The notes: a model not told the origin generated them from the letters alone. Numbered from the stretch's first letter, positions 24,149-32,890 are shown. The stretch: DNA of 42,582 nucleotides from Phenylobacterium sp. (GCF_030697305.1 NZ_JAUYQL010000026.1:1-42582), one strand, 5' to 3'. A program made the numbers and translations.

Positions 24149-25501
24149 TCAAGCCGCCGCCTTCTTCACGGCGGCGGCGATCTCGCGGACTACCTGGGAA
24201 ACCAGCTTCTCGTCGTCGCCCTCGGCCATGATGCGAATCAACGGCTCGGTGCCCGAAGCGCGCACCACCAGCCGGCCCGCGCCGTTCAGCCGCTGCTCGG
24301 CTTGGGCGATGACGCCCTGGACCTGCTCGCTCTCCAGCGGTTTGCCGCCGACGAAGCGGACATTCTCAAGTTTCTGCGGTGCAGGCTCGAACTGGCGGGC
24401 GAGCGCGCTCATCGGCTTGCCGGACTCGCGCAGGCAAGCCAGCACCTGCAGCGCCGCGATGAGCCCATCGCCGGTGGTCGAGAAGTCAGAAAGAATAATG
24501 TGGCCCGACTGTTCGCCGCCCAGGTTGAACCCGCCCTCGCGCATGCGCACCATAACCGAGCGGTCGCCCACCGGGGTGCGCTCAAGCGTCAATCCGCGCG
24601 CTTGCAGGAATCGCTCCAGGCCCAGGTTGGACATTACGGTCGCCACCACGCCGCCGCCGGTCAGCCGCCCCTGGCGCGCCCAATGGTCGGCGATCAGCGC
24701 CATGATCTGATCGCCGTCGACGATCTGGCCGCGCTCGTCACTGATCACCAGCCGGTCGGCGTCGCCGTCCAGGGCGATGCCCAGGTCGGCGCGGTAGTGC
24801 TTGACCATCCGTGCCATGGCCTGGGGCGCAGTCGACCCGCAGTCCTGGTTGATGTTGAAGCCGTTGGGCTCGACGCCCAGCGGCAGCACCTCGGCGCCGA
24901 GCTCCGACAGCGCCAGGGGGGCCACCTTGTAGGCTGCGCCATTGGCGCAATCGATGACGACGCGCAGGCCGGCGAGGCTGAGTTTCCTTGGGAAGGTCGC
25001 CTTGGCGATCTCCACATAGCGGGCCTGGGAGTCGTCGATGCGGGCGACGCGGCCGAGCTGCGAGGGACCGGTGAGGCCTTCGTCCAATCCGCCGGCCATC
25101 AGCGCCTCGATCTCGATCTCGCGGGCGTCCGACAGTTTGAAGCCGTCTGGGCCGAATAGCTTGATACCGTTGTCGGAGAAGACGTTGTGCGAGGCCGAGA
25201 TCATCACGCCCAGGTCGGCGCGCATGGAGCGGGTCATCATCGCCACACCCGGCGTCGGCATCGGCCCCAGCAGGCGCACGTCCATGCCGACGCTGGTGAA
25301 GCCCGCCACCAGGGCCGGTTCGATCATGTAGCCGGACAGGCGCGTGTCCTTGCCGATCACCACCAGATGTCGGCGCTCGTCCTGCGACATGAACACCCTG
25401 CCCGCAGCCATGCCGACCCGCAGGGCGACCTCCGCGGTCATCGGATGGCGGTTGGCTTCGCCGCGGATGCCGTCAGTGCCAAAGAAGGCGCGCTTGCTCA
25501 T
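24149..25501 (-). CDS. glmM: Phosphoglucosamine mutase
   Basis: A 450-residue GlmM that converts glucosamine-6-P to glucosamine-1-P for UDP-GlcNAc, hence peptidoglycan and LPS. Diagnostic motifs: [12 protein letters not shown] at the start, the phosphoserine loop [15 protein letters not shown], the magnesium loop [19 protein letters not shown] and the C-terminal [15 protein letters not shown]. The ATG at 25501 opens divergently from glmS (117 bases between starts), an unusual but logical pairing of consecutive pathway steps that could share control. Confidence 0.96.
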   Translation of the reverse strand: MSKRAFFGTDGIRGEANRHPMTAEVALRVGMAAGRVFMSQDERRHLVVIGKDTRLSGYMIEPALVAGFTSVGMDVRLLGPMPTPGVAMMTRSMRADLGVMISASHNVFSDNGIKLFGPDGFKLSDAREIEIEALMAGGLDEGLTGPSQLGRVARIDDSQARYVEIAKATFPRKLSLAGLRVVIDCANGAAYKVAPLALSELGAEVLPLGVEPNGFNINQDCGSTAPQAMARMVKHYRADLGIALDGDADRLVISDERGQIVDGDQIMALIADHWARQGRLTGGGVVATVMSNLGLERFLQARGLTLERTPVGDRSVMVRMREGGFNLGGEQSGHIILSDFSTTGDGLIAALQVLACLRESGKPMSALARQFEPAPQKLENVRFVGGKPLESEQVQGVIAQAEQRLNGAGRLVVRASGTEPLIRIMAEGDDEKLVSQVVREIAAAVKKAAA

Positions 25502-25618
25502 ACGTCAGCTCTCGAAACGATCGGAAACCGAGATTTAGTCGACGTCGCGTTTGCGAATGCTAAAGGCCGCGGGGGCGACGCAGTCCTGTAAGCCCCAATT
25601 TATCACAAAGGATGGCCC

Positions 25619-27436
25619 ATGTGCGGCATCATCGGCATCGTGGGAACGAGCCCGGTGCAGGCGCGGCTGATCGAAAGCCTCAAGCGCCTCGAATACCGCG
25701 GCTATGACTCCGCGGGGATAGCGGGCGTGCGCGACGGCAGCGTCGAGCGCCGCAGGGCCAAGGGCAAGATCCGGGCGCTGGAGGAGGTGCTGGCGGAAGA
25801 GCCGCTGTACGCCCAGACCGGCATCGGCCACACCCGCTGGGCGACCCACGGCGCGCCGTCCGAGCGTAACGCTCACCCTCACCGCGCCGGCCGCGTAACC
25901 CTGGTCCACAACGGCATCATCGAGAACTTCGCCGAGCTGCGCGCCGAACTTCAGGCCCAGGGCCGCGTGTTCGAGAGCGAGACCGACACAGAGGTGATCG
26001 CCCAGCTCATGGATGCGCGCCTGGCCGACGGCCTGGAACCGCTGGCGGCGCTGAAGGCGACCCTGGACCGGCTGACCGGCGCCTACGCGCTGGCCGTGCT
26101 GATCGACGGCTGCAACGACTTGATCCTGGGCGCCCGCCGCGGCAGTCCCCTGGTGGTCGGCTACGGCGCCGGCGAGATGTTCCTAGGCTCCGACGCGCTC
26201 GCCGTTGGGCCCTTCACCAATCGCATCGCCTATCTGGACGAGGGCGATTTCGTCTCCATCGACCATGCCGGCGCCCACGTGTTCGACGCCGCCGGCCATC
26301 CGGTCTCGCGCCCCGCTCACGCCGTCCCTGCCTCCGCGGCGTTGGTGGAGAAGGGGAACTACCGCCACTTCATGGAGAAGGAGATTCACGACCAGCCGGA
26401 CGCCTGCCAGCACACGCTGTCGGCCTATGTGGACGCCGTGTCGTCGCGCGCCCAGGCGCCGGGCGGCGTGGACTTCGCCAAGGTCGAACGCTTGCAGATC
26501 GTCGCCTGCGGCACCTCGGCCTACGCAGGCCAGATCGGCCGCTATCTGTTTGAGCGCCTGGCCGGCCTGCCCGTGGACGTGGAGGCCGCATCCGAATTCC
26601 GCTACCGCGAGCCGGCGGTGACGCCGGGGACGCTGGCGGTCGGCATCTCTCAGTCGGGGGAAACCGCCGACACCCTGGCGGCGCTGCGCTGGTGCAAGGC
26701 GAAGGGGCTCACCACCGCGGCCCTGGTCAATGTCGATCAATCGACGATGGCCCGCGAGGCCGACATCCTGTGGCCGACCCACGCGGGGCCCGAGATCGGC
26801 GTCGCTTCCACCAAGGCGTTCACCGGCCAGGTCACAGCCCTCACCGCCCTGGCCATCGCCGCGGCGGTCGCCCGCGGGCGCATCGACGCCGAGGAAGAGG
26901 CCCGCCTCACCCGCCTGCTGCTGGAAGCCCCGCGGCTGATCGCCGAGTCCATCGCCATGGAGGACGCCATCCGCCTGCTGACGCCCGAGCTGGCGAAGGC
27001 CCGCGACGTGCTATATTTCGGCCGCGGCCCGATGTTCCCGCTGGCTTTGGAAGGCGCCCTGAAGCTGAAGGAAATCAGCTATATCCACGCGGAAGGTTAC
27101 GCGGCCGGCGAGCTCAAGCACGGCCCAATCGCCCTCATCGACGAGGCGACGCCGGTGATCGTGCTGGCCCCCTCTGACGACCTGTTCGACAAGACCATGT
27201 CGAACATGAGCGAGGTGATCGCGCGCGGCGGCCAGATCGTGCTGATCACCGATGCGCAAGGTGCGCGCCACGCACCGGCGGGCGTGCGGGTGCTGGTCGG
27301 GCCGGCGTGCGACCCGCTGATCGCGCCGCTGGTGTACGCCGCGCCGATCCAGCTGCTCGCCTACCATGTGGCCGTCCACAAGGGCGCCGACGTCGATCAA
27401 CCGCGCAACCTCGCCAAATCGGTGACCGTGGAATAG
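25619..27436 (+). CDS. glmS: Glutamine--fructose-6-phosphate aminotransferase (isomerizing)
   Basis: A 605-residue GlmS, the entry step of amino-sugar synthesis: fructose-6-P plus glutamine gives glucosamine-6-P. Cys2 of MCGIIGIVGTS is the glutaminase nucleophile; LEYRGYDSAGIA and HTRWATHG complete that domain. Two SIS isomerase domains follow (IVACGTSAYAGQIGRYLFER; GRGPMFPLALEGALKLKEIS) and the end PRNLAKSVTVE is canonical. AAGGA precedes the ATG. Divergent from glmM; galU follows after 59 bases. Confidence 0.97.
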   Translation: MCGIIGIVGTSPVQARLIESLKRLEYRGYDSAGIAGVRDGSVERRRAKGKIRALEEVLAEEPLYAQTGIGHTRWATHGAPSERNAHPHRAGRVTLVHNGIIENFAELRAELQAQGRVFESETDTEVIAQLMDARLADGLEPLAALKATLDRLTGAYALAVLIDGCNDLILGARRGSPLVVGYGAGEMFLGSDALAVGPFTNRIAYLDEGDFVSIDHAGAHVFDAAGHPVSRPAHAVPASAALVEKGNYRHFMEKEIHDQPDACQHTLSAYVDAVSSRAQAPGGVDFAKVERLQIVACGTSAYAGQIGRYLFERLAGLPVDVEAASEFRYREPAVTPGTLAVGISQSGETADTLAALRWCKAKGLTTAALVNVDQSTMAREADILWPTHAGPEIGVASTKAFTGQVTALTALAIAAAVARGRIDAEEEARLTRLLLEAPRLIAESIAMEDAIRLLTPELAKARDVLYFGRGPMFPLALEGALKLKEISYIHAEGYAAGELKHGPIALIDEATPVIVLAPSDDLFDKTMSNMSEVIARGGQIVLITDAQGARHAPAGVRVLVGPACDPLIAPLVYAAPIQLLAYHVAVHKGADVDQPRNLAKSVTVE

Positions 27437-27495
27437 CGCGCTTGCTGGATTTCCCGCGCGGCGTCGGCTAGTTGCGAGCCCGACGGAGGACGCGG

Positions 27496-28365
27496 ATGAC
27501 CAAGCGTGTGCGTAAGGCGGTGCTGCCGGTGGCGGGTCTCGGGACGCGGGTGCTGCCCGGCGCCAAGACCACGCCGAAGAACATGCTGAACATCTTCGAC
27601 CGGCCGATCCTGTCGTACATCGTCGACGAGGCGCGGGCCGCCGGCATCGAGCATTTCGTGTTCATCGTCGGCCGAGGCCAAGGCGCGATCGAGGACTACT
27701 TCGACGCCAATCCGGAGCTGGAGACCACGCTCCAGACCAAGGGCAAGACCGACATCCTGGCCGAGGTGCTGGCCGAACTGCCGAAGCCAGGCGAGATGAG
27801 CTTCATCCGCCAGATGGCCCCGCTGGGCCTGGGCCACGCGGTGTGGTGCGCCCGCGACGTGATCGGCGACGAGCCGTTCGCGGTGATGCTGCCGGACATG
27901 CTGATGGCGGCCCCGCGCGCGGCGCTCGCCCAGGCCGTCGACGCCTACGACAAGGTCGGCGGCAACATCGTGGTGGTCGAACCCGCGCCCGAGGGCGAGG
28001 CGCACAAGTACGGCATCGTCGCCCTCGACGGCCGCGAGGGCCGTCTGAACCGAATGACCGGCATGGTCGAGAAACCGGCGCCCGGGACCGAGCCTTCGAA
28101 CCTGTTCATCAGCGGCCGCTATATCCTGCAGCCCGACATCTTCGATCGCCTGGAACGCCAGGAACGCGGCGCGGGCGGCGAGATCCAGCTCACCGACGCC
28201 ATGGCCCGGTTGATGGCCGACCAGCCGTTCCACGCGCTGGAGTACGAAGGCGTGACCTACGACTGCGGCGACAAGATCGGCCTGCTTCGAGCCAATGTGG
28301 CCTTCGCGCTGGCGCGCCCGGACATGGGCGAGGCGGCGCGCGCGGCGATCCTCGCCCTGCTCTGA
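27496..28365 (+). CDS. galU: UTP--glucose-1-phosphate uridylyltransferase
   Basis: A 289-residue nucleotidyltransferase making UDP-glucose from glucose-1-P, the substrate of the ugd product. Motifs: LPVAGLGTRVLPGAKTTPKN (nucleotide loop with catalytic Lys), GLGHAVWCARD, MLPDMLM (metal-binding Asp) and GRYILQPDIFDRLERQ. GGAGG lies six bases upstream of the ATG at 27496; the frame open from 27472 is disregarded. It is seven bases upstream of the reductase gene and likely co-transcribed with glmS. Confidence 0.95.
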   Translation: MTKRVRKAVLPVAGLGTRVLPGAKTTPKNMLNIFDRPILSYIVDEARAAGIEHFVFIVGRGQGAIEDYFDANPELETTLQTKGKTDILAEVLAELPKPGEMSFIRQMAPLGLGHAVWCARDVIGDEPFAVMLPDMLMAAPRAALAQAVDAYDKVGGNIVVVEPAPEGEAHKYGIVALDGREGRLNRMTGMVEKPAPGTEPSNLFISGRYILQPDIFDRLERQERGAGGEIQLTDAMARLMADQPFHALEYEGVTYDCGDKIGLLRANVAFALARPDMGEAARAAILALL

Positions 28366-28372
28366 CCGAGCG

Positions 28373-29233
28373 ATGAAGCTCTTCGTCTTCGGCTACGGCT
28401 ATACGGCCCGCGCCCTGGCCCGGCGCCTGACGCCGAAGGGGTGGAGCATCGCGGCGACCTATCGCGAAGACGACGCCGCCGAACGCATGCGCGCCGAGGG
28501 CGTGGAGCCAGTGGCCCTGGGCGACGAAACTGCGCTGGCGGCCCAACTCGCGTCCACTGACGCCCTGCTGATCACCGCCCCGCCTGGCGCCGCCGGGTGC
28601 CCGGCGCTGAAGCCCCTGGTGCCGGCCTTGGCCCGCGCGGGCGCCTTCCCGGATTGGGTGGGGTATCTGTCCACCACCGGCGTCTACGGCGACCGCGGCG
28701 GTCGTTGGGTGTTCGAGGACGGGCGCCTCGCGGCGCTGTCCACCGAGGGCGCGCGCCGGGTCGCCGCCGAACGCGACTGGCTGCAGGTGGGCCGCGGCAT
28801 GGGCCTGACGGTGTGCGTGTTCCGCCTGCCCGGCATCTATGGGCCGGGACGCTCGCCCTTCGACCGATTGCGGGCCGGCACGGCGCGGCGGATGGCGGTG
28901 GAAGGCCAGGTGTTCTCGCGCATCCATGTGGACGACCTGGCCGCGGGACTTGAAGCTTCGATCGCCCGGCCCCGCGCCGGCGGGATCTACAACCTGTGCG
29001 ACGACGAGCCGGCCTCGGGGGCGGAAGTGGTCAGTCATGCCGCAGGATTGATCGGCGTCGAACCACCGGCTCAGACAGCTCTGGACCTGGACGCGATGTC
29101 CCCGCAGGCGCGGCGCTTCTATGCGGAGAACAAGCGGGTCTCCAACGCACGCGCGAAGGCCGAGCTTGGCTGGCGGCCGCTCTATCCGACCTATCGCGAA
29201 GGCCTGCGTGCGGTGCTGGCCGCTGGCGGCTAG
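28373..29233 (+). CDS. YeeZ-like NAD(P)-dependent epimerase/dehydratase (SDR)
   Basis: A 286-residue extended-type Rossmann protein. The nucleotide loop is MKLFVFGYGYTARALARRL; ADSS-type features WVGYLSTTGVYGDRGG and VFRLPGIYGPGRSPFDRLRAG, IHVDDLAAGLEASI and a C-terminal NARAKAELGWRPLYPTYREG match the SDR family that includes E. coli YeeZ. The classic Y-x3-K catalytic pair is not obvious, so catalysis is uncertain. It starts at the ATG at 28373, just after galU, and ends with a CTAG stop overlap with the convergent hydrolase. Confidence 0.82.
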   Translation: MKLFVFGYGYTARALARRLTPKGWSIAATYREDDAAERMRAEGVEPVALGDETALAAQLASTDALLITAPPGAAGCPALKPLVPALARAGAFPDWVGYLSTTGVYGDRGGRWVFEDGRLAALSTEGARRVAAERDWLQVGRGMGLTVCVFRLPGIYGPGRSPFDRLRAGTARRMAVEGQVFSRIHVDDLAAGLEASIARPRAGGIYNLCDDEPASGAEVVSHAAGLIGVEPPAQTALDLDAMSPQARRFYAENKRVSNARAKAELGWRPLYPTYREGLRAVLAAGG

Positions 29234-29976
29234 CCGCAGAGCTCTTCCACCGCGGCCAGCAGGCGGGCGATGTCCTGCGGGCGCGACAGGCGGTGATCGC
29301 CGTCGCGGATCAGGCTGAACACCAGGTCGCGGCTGTTGAGGGCCTGGGCGAGCTCCAGGGCGTGGCGCCACGGCACGTCGGGGTCCTCGCCGCCCTGCAG
29401 GATGCGCACCGGCGCCTCGATCGGGACCGGCCCCGGCAGGATCGACCAGCGCGCTCCGTCCTCCAGAAGGGTGCGGGTGATTGGATATGCGTCGCCATAC
29501 AATGACGGTCGCAACCACACCCCATCAGTCTCCAGGGCGCTACGCGCATCGGCCGACAGCTCCGGCGTCATCAGCTTCTCGGTGAAATCGGCCGCCGGCG
29601 CGACCAGCACCATGCCCGCAACGCGCTGCGCCCGCACCATCGCCGCCAGGCAGGCGATCCAGCCGCCCATGGATGAGCCGACAATGATCAGCGGGCCTTT
29701 TGTCAGCTCGTCGATCGCCGCCAGCGCGTCCTCGCGCCAGCGGGTGATCGTACCGTCGGCGAAGTCGCCGCTGGAGGCGCCGTGACCGAAATAGTCGAAG
29801 GCGAGGAAGCCCCTGCCCTCCGCTTTCGCCCAGTCCGCCAGCGCCAGCGCCTTGGTCCCAGCCATGTCCGACCGGAACCCGCTCATCCACACGATGGTGG
29901 GCGCCGCGCCCGCGACGGCGCGCCAGGCGATGTGCTCGCCGCCCGGGCGGGGCAGCATTCCGGTGGATTCGTTCAT
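29230..29976 (-). CDS. Alpha/beta hydrolase, ABHD10-like
   Basis: A 248-residue alpha/beta hydrolase. The nucleophile elbow is G-S-S102-M-G-G (residues 100-105); FLAFDYFGHGASSGDF and WMSGFRSDMAGTKALAL give the oxyanion side, LQGGEDPDVPW the acid and DGDHRLSRPQDI the His. The pattern resembles the ABHD10 esterase/thioesterase group. No signal peptide. The ATG at 29976 is used; the frame opens at 30000 without similarity. It is divergent from the GT4 gene (46 bases between starts) and shares a CTAG stop overlap with the reductase gene. Substrate unknown. Confidence 0.82.
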   Translation of the reverse strand: MNESTGMLPRPGGEHIAWRAVAGAAPTIVWMSGFRSDMAGTKALALADWAKAEGRGFLAFDYFGHGASSGDFADGTITRWREDALAAIDELTKGPLIIVGSSMGGWIACLAAMVRAQRVAGMVLVAPAADFTEKLMTPELSADARSALETDGVWLRPSLYGDAYPITRTLLEDGARWSILPGPVPIEAPVRILQGGEDPDVPWRHALELAQALNSRDLVFSLIRDGDHRLSRPQDIARLLAAVEELCG

Positions 29977-30022
29977 GTCCCGGCCTTTACCACAGCGCAC
30001 GAGGCGCTATGCAGGGTGCACG

Positions 30023-31183
30023 ATGCTGCCGCCAGACTTCACGCTGCTGCAAGTCGTCCCGGAACTGGAAACGGGCGGCGCCGAGCAGACGACGATCGAC
30101 GTGGCCCACGCCGTGGTCCGCGCCGGTGGCAAGGCCTTGGTCGCCACGCGTGGCGGCCGGATGACCGCCAGGCTCGAATCGGACGGTGGCCGACTGGCGC
30201 AGATGCCGGTGCAGTCGAAGAACCCGCTGGTGATGCTGGGCAACGCCGCCCGGCTTGTCGACCTGATCCATCGCGAGAAAGTGAGCATCATCCACGCCCG
30301 CTCGCGCGCGCCAGCGTTCTCGGCGCTTTGGGCGGCGCAGACCACGAAGACGCCGTTCGTGGCCACCTACCATGGGGTCTACAACGCCCAGAGCCGGCTG
30401 AAGCGCTGGTACAACGCGGTGATGACCCGCGGCGACCTGGTGATCGCCAATTCCGACTACACCCGCGACCACGTGCTGGGCCAACACAAGGTGCCGCCGG
30501 AGAAGATCGTCACCATCCCGCGCGGTGTCGACCTGGAGCGCTTCAATCCGGCGTGGGTGACGCCCGACCGGGTGGACGCCCTGCGCGGCGCCTGGGGCGT
30601 GGATCCCGACGACCGCCGCATCAAGTTCGTGCTCGCCGGACGCATGACCCGCATCAAGGGACACCTCCTGATCGCGGAGGCCGCAGGGCGGCTGAAGGCC
30701 GAGGGGCGCGACGATTTCATGGTGCTGATCGTCGGCGACGACCGCGGCAACACCGACTATCGCGCCGAGGTCGAGGCGGCGATCGCCAAGGCCGGCGTGA
30801 CCGACGAGATTCGCCTGGTCGGCCACTGCGACGACATGCCGGCGGCCTATATGGTCGGCGACGCCGCCATGCTGCCGACCACCAAACCGGAGTCGTTCGG
30901 TCGCACCGCGGTGGAGCCGCAGGTGATGGGCCGCCCGGTGCTGGCGTCCGACCATGGCGGCACCACGGAGACGGTGGTCAACGGCGAGACGGGCTGGCTG
31001 GTCGCGCCCGGCGACGTGGCGGCCTGGGCGAGCGCGCTGGGCAGGGCGCTGCACGCCGGGCGCACGCGGCTTTCGGCTATGGGCCAGACGGCCGCTAATC
31101 GCGCGCGGAGGCTCTATTCGGTGGACGCCATGTGTGATGCGACCCTGGCCGCCTACGGCCGCGTGCTCGAGGCCCGCGCCTGA
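30023..31183 (+). CDS. Glycosyltransferase family 4
   Basis: A 386-residue GT-B enzyme. The N-terminal domain begins LLQVVPELETGGAEQTTIDV, where the GGAE loop is typical of retaining GT4; the donor domain has VLAGRMTRIKGHLLIAEAA and the E-x7-E motif in KPESFGRTAVEPQVMG. It lacks a signal peptide and would act at the cytoplasmic face on lipid-linked or LPS-core acceptors. The ATG at 30023 is used although the frame runs upstream to 29852 over the divergent gene. Its TGA overlaps the GT9 start by one base (TGATG), so the two are coupled. Confidence 0.9.
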   Translation: MLPPDFTLLQVVPELETGGAEQTTIDVAHAVVRAGGKALVATRGGRMTARLESDGGRLAQMPVQSKNPLVMLGNAARLVDLIHREKVSIIHARSRAPAFSALWAAQTTKTPFVATYHGVYNAQSRLKRWYNAVMTRGDLVIANSDYTRDHVLGQHKVPPEKIVTIPRGVDLERFNPAWVTPDRVDALRGAWGVDPDDRRIKFVLAGRMTRIKGHLLIAEAAGRLKAEGRDDFMVLIVGDDRGNTDYRAEVEAAIAKAGVTDEIRLVGHCDDMPAAYMVGDAAMLPTTKPESFGRTAVEPQVMGRPVLASDHGGTTETVVNGETGWLVAPGDVAAWASALGRALHAGRTRLSAMGQTAANRARRLYSVDAMCDATLAAYGRVLEARA

Positions 31184-32049
31184 TGGCGCCGGTGATCCAG
31201 CCCCAGATCCTGGTCATCAAGCTGGGCGACCTGGAATCGTTCGTACAGTCGCTGGGCGCGATGCAGGCGATCCGCGAGGCGCACCGTGACGCGCGCATCA
31301 CCCTGCTCACCTCGACGCCGTTCGAGCCGTTGGCCAAGGCCTCTCCGTACTTCAACGCCGTGGAGCTGGACTCCGGCGGCGGCTTCGCCACCGGCATGCG
31401 CCTGCGCGCCTCGCGCTTCAGCCGCGTCTACGACCTGGAGGGCGGCGGCGGCTCGGCGCAGATCCGCCTCGGCCTGTGGCCTGGCCCGACCTGGTTGCGG
31501 TCGGCGCCCACAACCGATGGCGAGACGCCGCCGCCGGACCTGTCGTGGATTCTGCAGAAGACCGCCCCCGAGCGCGCGTCCAGCAGCGGCCAGCGCAAGC
31601 CCTATGTGCTGTTCATTCCCGGCGGCGGATCGAAGAAGCCGCAGGACCGGTGGCCCGGCGAGCGCTTCGGCGAGCTCGGCAAGCTGCTGCACGACCGCGG
31701 CTTCGACATCGTCGTGGTCGGCGCGCCGCAGGACGCCAACCTCGCCCGCGACATCCAGCGCAAGGTCGGCGCGGCCCGCGACCTGACGGGGGCCAGCGAC
31801 TACGCGCGCATGGCGGCCCTGTGCGCACGCGCCGCCCTTGTGGTCGGCGGGACCCATGAGGCGATGCATCTGGCCGCGGCGGTCGGCGCGCCGACCATCG
31901 TCGTGCTGCCGCGCAGCGCCGACCCGGCCAAGGCTGCGCCGCGCGGTCATGTCACCGTGCTGCAGGCCGACGTCCTGGCCGAGCTTCCGGCCGCCACTGT
32001 GGCTCAGGCCGCCAACACGCTGACGCCTGCGCCGGCTCGCGGCGCTTGA
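31183..32049 (+). CDS. Glycosyltransferase family 9 (heptosyltransferase-like)
   Basis: A 288-residue GT9 protein: ILVIKLGDLESFVQSLGAMQAI replaces the usual LGD-x-x-x-x-P heptosyltransferase start, keeping the conserved Asp; FIPGGGSKKPQDRWPGERFGEL and VVVGAPQD are the mid-protein blocks. The donor site reads GGTHEAMHLAAAVGAPTI, whereas most GT9 enzymes have DTGxMHLAAALG, so the Asp-Thr-Gly is altered. It is shorter than WaaC/WaaF (about 320-350). It probably acts on LPS core or a related glycan; the sugar is uncertain. Coupled to the upstream GT4 gene and followed by infC. Confidence 0.85.
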   Translation: MAPVIQPQILVIKLGDLESFVQSLGAMQAIREAHRDARITLLTSTPFEPLAKASPYFNAVELDSGGGFATGMRLRASRFSRVYDLEGGGGSAQIRLGLWPGPTWLRSAPTTDGETPPPDLSWILQKTAPERASSSGQRKPYVLFIPGGGSKKPQDRWPGERFGELGKLLHDRGFDIVVVGAPQDANLARDIQRKVGAARDLTGASDYARMAALCARAALVVGGTHEAMHLAAAVGAPTIVVLPRSADPAKAAPRGHVTVLQADVLAELPAATVAQAANTLTPAPARGA

Positions 32050-32076
32050 TCGTGCGCGGGCGCTTGGCCATATAGT
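32046..32076 (+). promoter_or_regulatory. Possible infC promoter
   Basis: TTGATC at 32046-32051 and TATAGT at 32071-32076 resemble a sigma70 promoter but with a long 19-base spacer. The -35 overlaps the end of the GT9 gene. A transcript would start about 65 bases before the ATT start of infC. Weak support. Confidence 0.25.
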
Positions 32077-32146
32077 CGAAGGGAATATCCGATACGCTTG
32101 AGCGCTTCGGCCGTTCCTCGCTGAAACAACCCACGGAGCATAGCCT

Positions 32147-32680
32147 ATTCGCCGCCCCATGCAGTCGCCTCCCGTCAAGGACGGGCCGCGCATCAACGAC
32201 GACATCCGCGTCCCCCGCGTTCTGCTGATCGATCAGCACGGCGAGAAGCAGGGCGTGGTGCCGACGACCTCCGCGCTGGAGGCCGCCGAGGAAGCAGGCC
32301 TGGATCTCGTCGAAATCGTCCCGAACGCGGATCCGCCCGTCTGCAAGATCCTGGACTACGGCAAGTTCAAGTTCCAGGAACAGAAGAAGAAGAACGAAGC
32401 GCGCAAGCGGCAAAAGGTCGTTGAGATCAAGGAGATCAAGCTCCGTCCCAACATCGATATCCACGACTATGAAGTAAAGTCGCGCTCGATGTATCGGTTC
32501 TTCGAAGAGGGCGACAAGGTCAAGGTGACGCTGCGCTTCCGCGGCCGCGAACTGGCCCACCCGGAACTGGGCATGAAGCTGCTACAGAAGGTGCGCGCCG
32601 ATTTCGACGAGGTCGCCAAGTGCGAATACGAGCCTCGTATGGAAGGCCGCCAGATGATCATGATCCTCGCCCCGCGCTGA
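32147..32680 (+). CDS. infC: Translation initiation factor IF-3, probable AUU start
   Basis: A 177-residue IF-3 if read from the ATT at 32147. IF-3 binds the 30S subunit, checks start-codon pairing and blocks 50S joining. The N-domain ([25 protein letters not shown]), linker ([20 protein letters not shown]) and C-domain ([27 protein letters not shown]) are complete. GGAG at 32135-32138 is eight bases from ATT but 20 bases from the first ATG (32159), and the intervening IRRP residues match the usual N-terminal extension. An AUU start lets IF-3 repress its own translation, as in E. coli. A terminator follows. Confidence 0.93.
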   Translation: MRRPMQSPPVKDGPRINDDIRVPRVLLIDQHGEKQGVVPTTSALEAAEEAGLDLVEIVPNADPPVCKILDYGKFKFQEQKKKNEARKRQKVVEIKEIKLRPNIDIHDYEVKSRSMYRFFEEGDKVKVTLRFRGRELAHPELGMKLLQKVRADFDEVAKCEYEPRMEGRQMIMILAPR

Positions 32681-32703
32681 TCGGCCGGGCGGACTGAGCG
32701 ATC

Positions 32704-32735
32704 AACGCCGCGTCGGACAGGCGACGCGGCGTTTT
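32704..32735 (+). terminator. Rho-independent terminator after infC
   Basis: AACGCCGCGTCG (32704-32715) and CGACGCGGCGTT (32722-32733) are perfect reverse complements (12 bp) around a six-base loop and lead into T residues. It lies 24 bases beyond infC and separates infC from the rpmI-rplT unit. Confidence 0.85.
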
Positions 32736-32772
32736 CGTTGCGGCGGGCGTGGGCAGCTGAGCGCCGCCGGCC

Positions 32773-32801
32773 TTGCGTTTACCCGCCGTTTCACGTAATC
32801 A
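32773..32801 (+). promoter_or_regulatory. Candidate rpmI-rplT promoter
   Basis: TTGCGT (32773-32778) and TAATCA (32796-32801) are 17 bases apart and lie just after the infC terminator. Matches to sigma70 consensus are moderate (four of six at -35, fewer at -10). A start near 32808 would place the structured leader at the 5' end of the mRNA. Confidence 0.35.
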
Positions 32802-32804
32802 CCC

Positions 32805-32874
32805 GCCCCTTCGGAACCGTCTGGCCCAATGGCATGCCAGGGCGGTTATCAATACGCCAGAGGACGGGGCTTTT
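32805..32874 (+). promoter_or_regulatory. Structured rpmI-rplT leader with terminator-like end
   Basis: CCGTC-TGGC (32817-32825) can pair with GCCA (32856-32859) and GACGG (32863-32867), leaving a GAG bulge. GCCCC (32805-32809) can alternatively pair with GGGGC (32866-32870), which is followed by TTTT (32871-32874). TGGCATGCCA at 32830-32839 is an internal palindrome. Two exclusive folds, one ending in a T run just before the rpmI start, suggest ribosomal-protein autoregulation by attenuation. L20 is known to control this operon in E. coli and Bacillus; the alphaproteobacterial case here is inference. Confidence 0.45.
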
Positions 32875-32890
32875 ACGGCTCCGCAGAGAA

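Noticed and set aside
25502-25618. Possible glmS riboswitch/ribozyme upstream of glmS
   Set aside because: The 117-base gap shows no glmS-ribozyme core, and that element is known from Gram-positive bacteria; nothing structured enough was seen.
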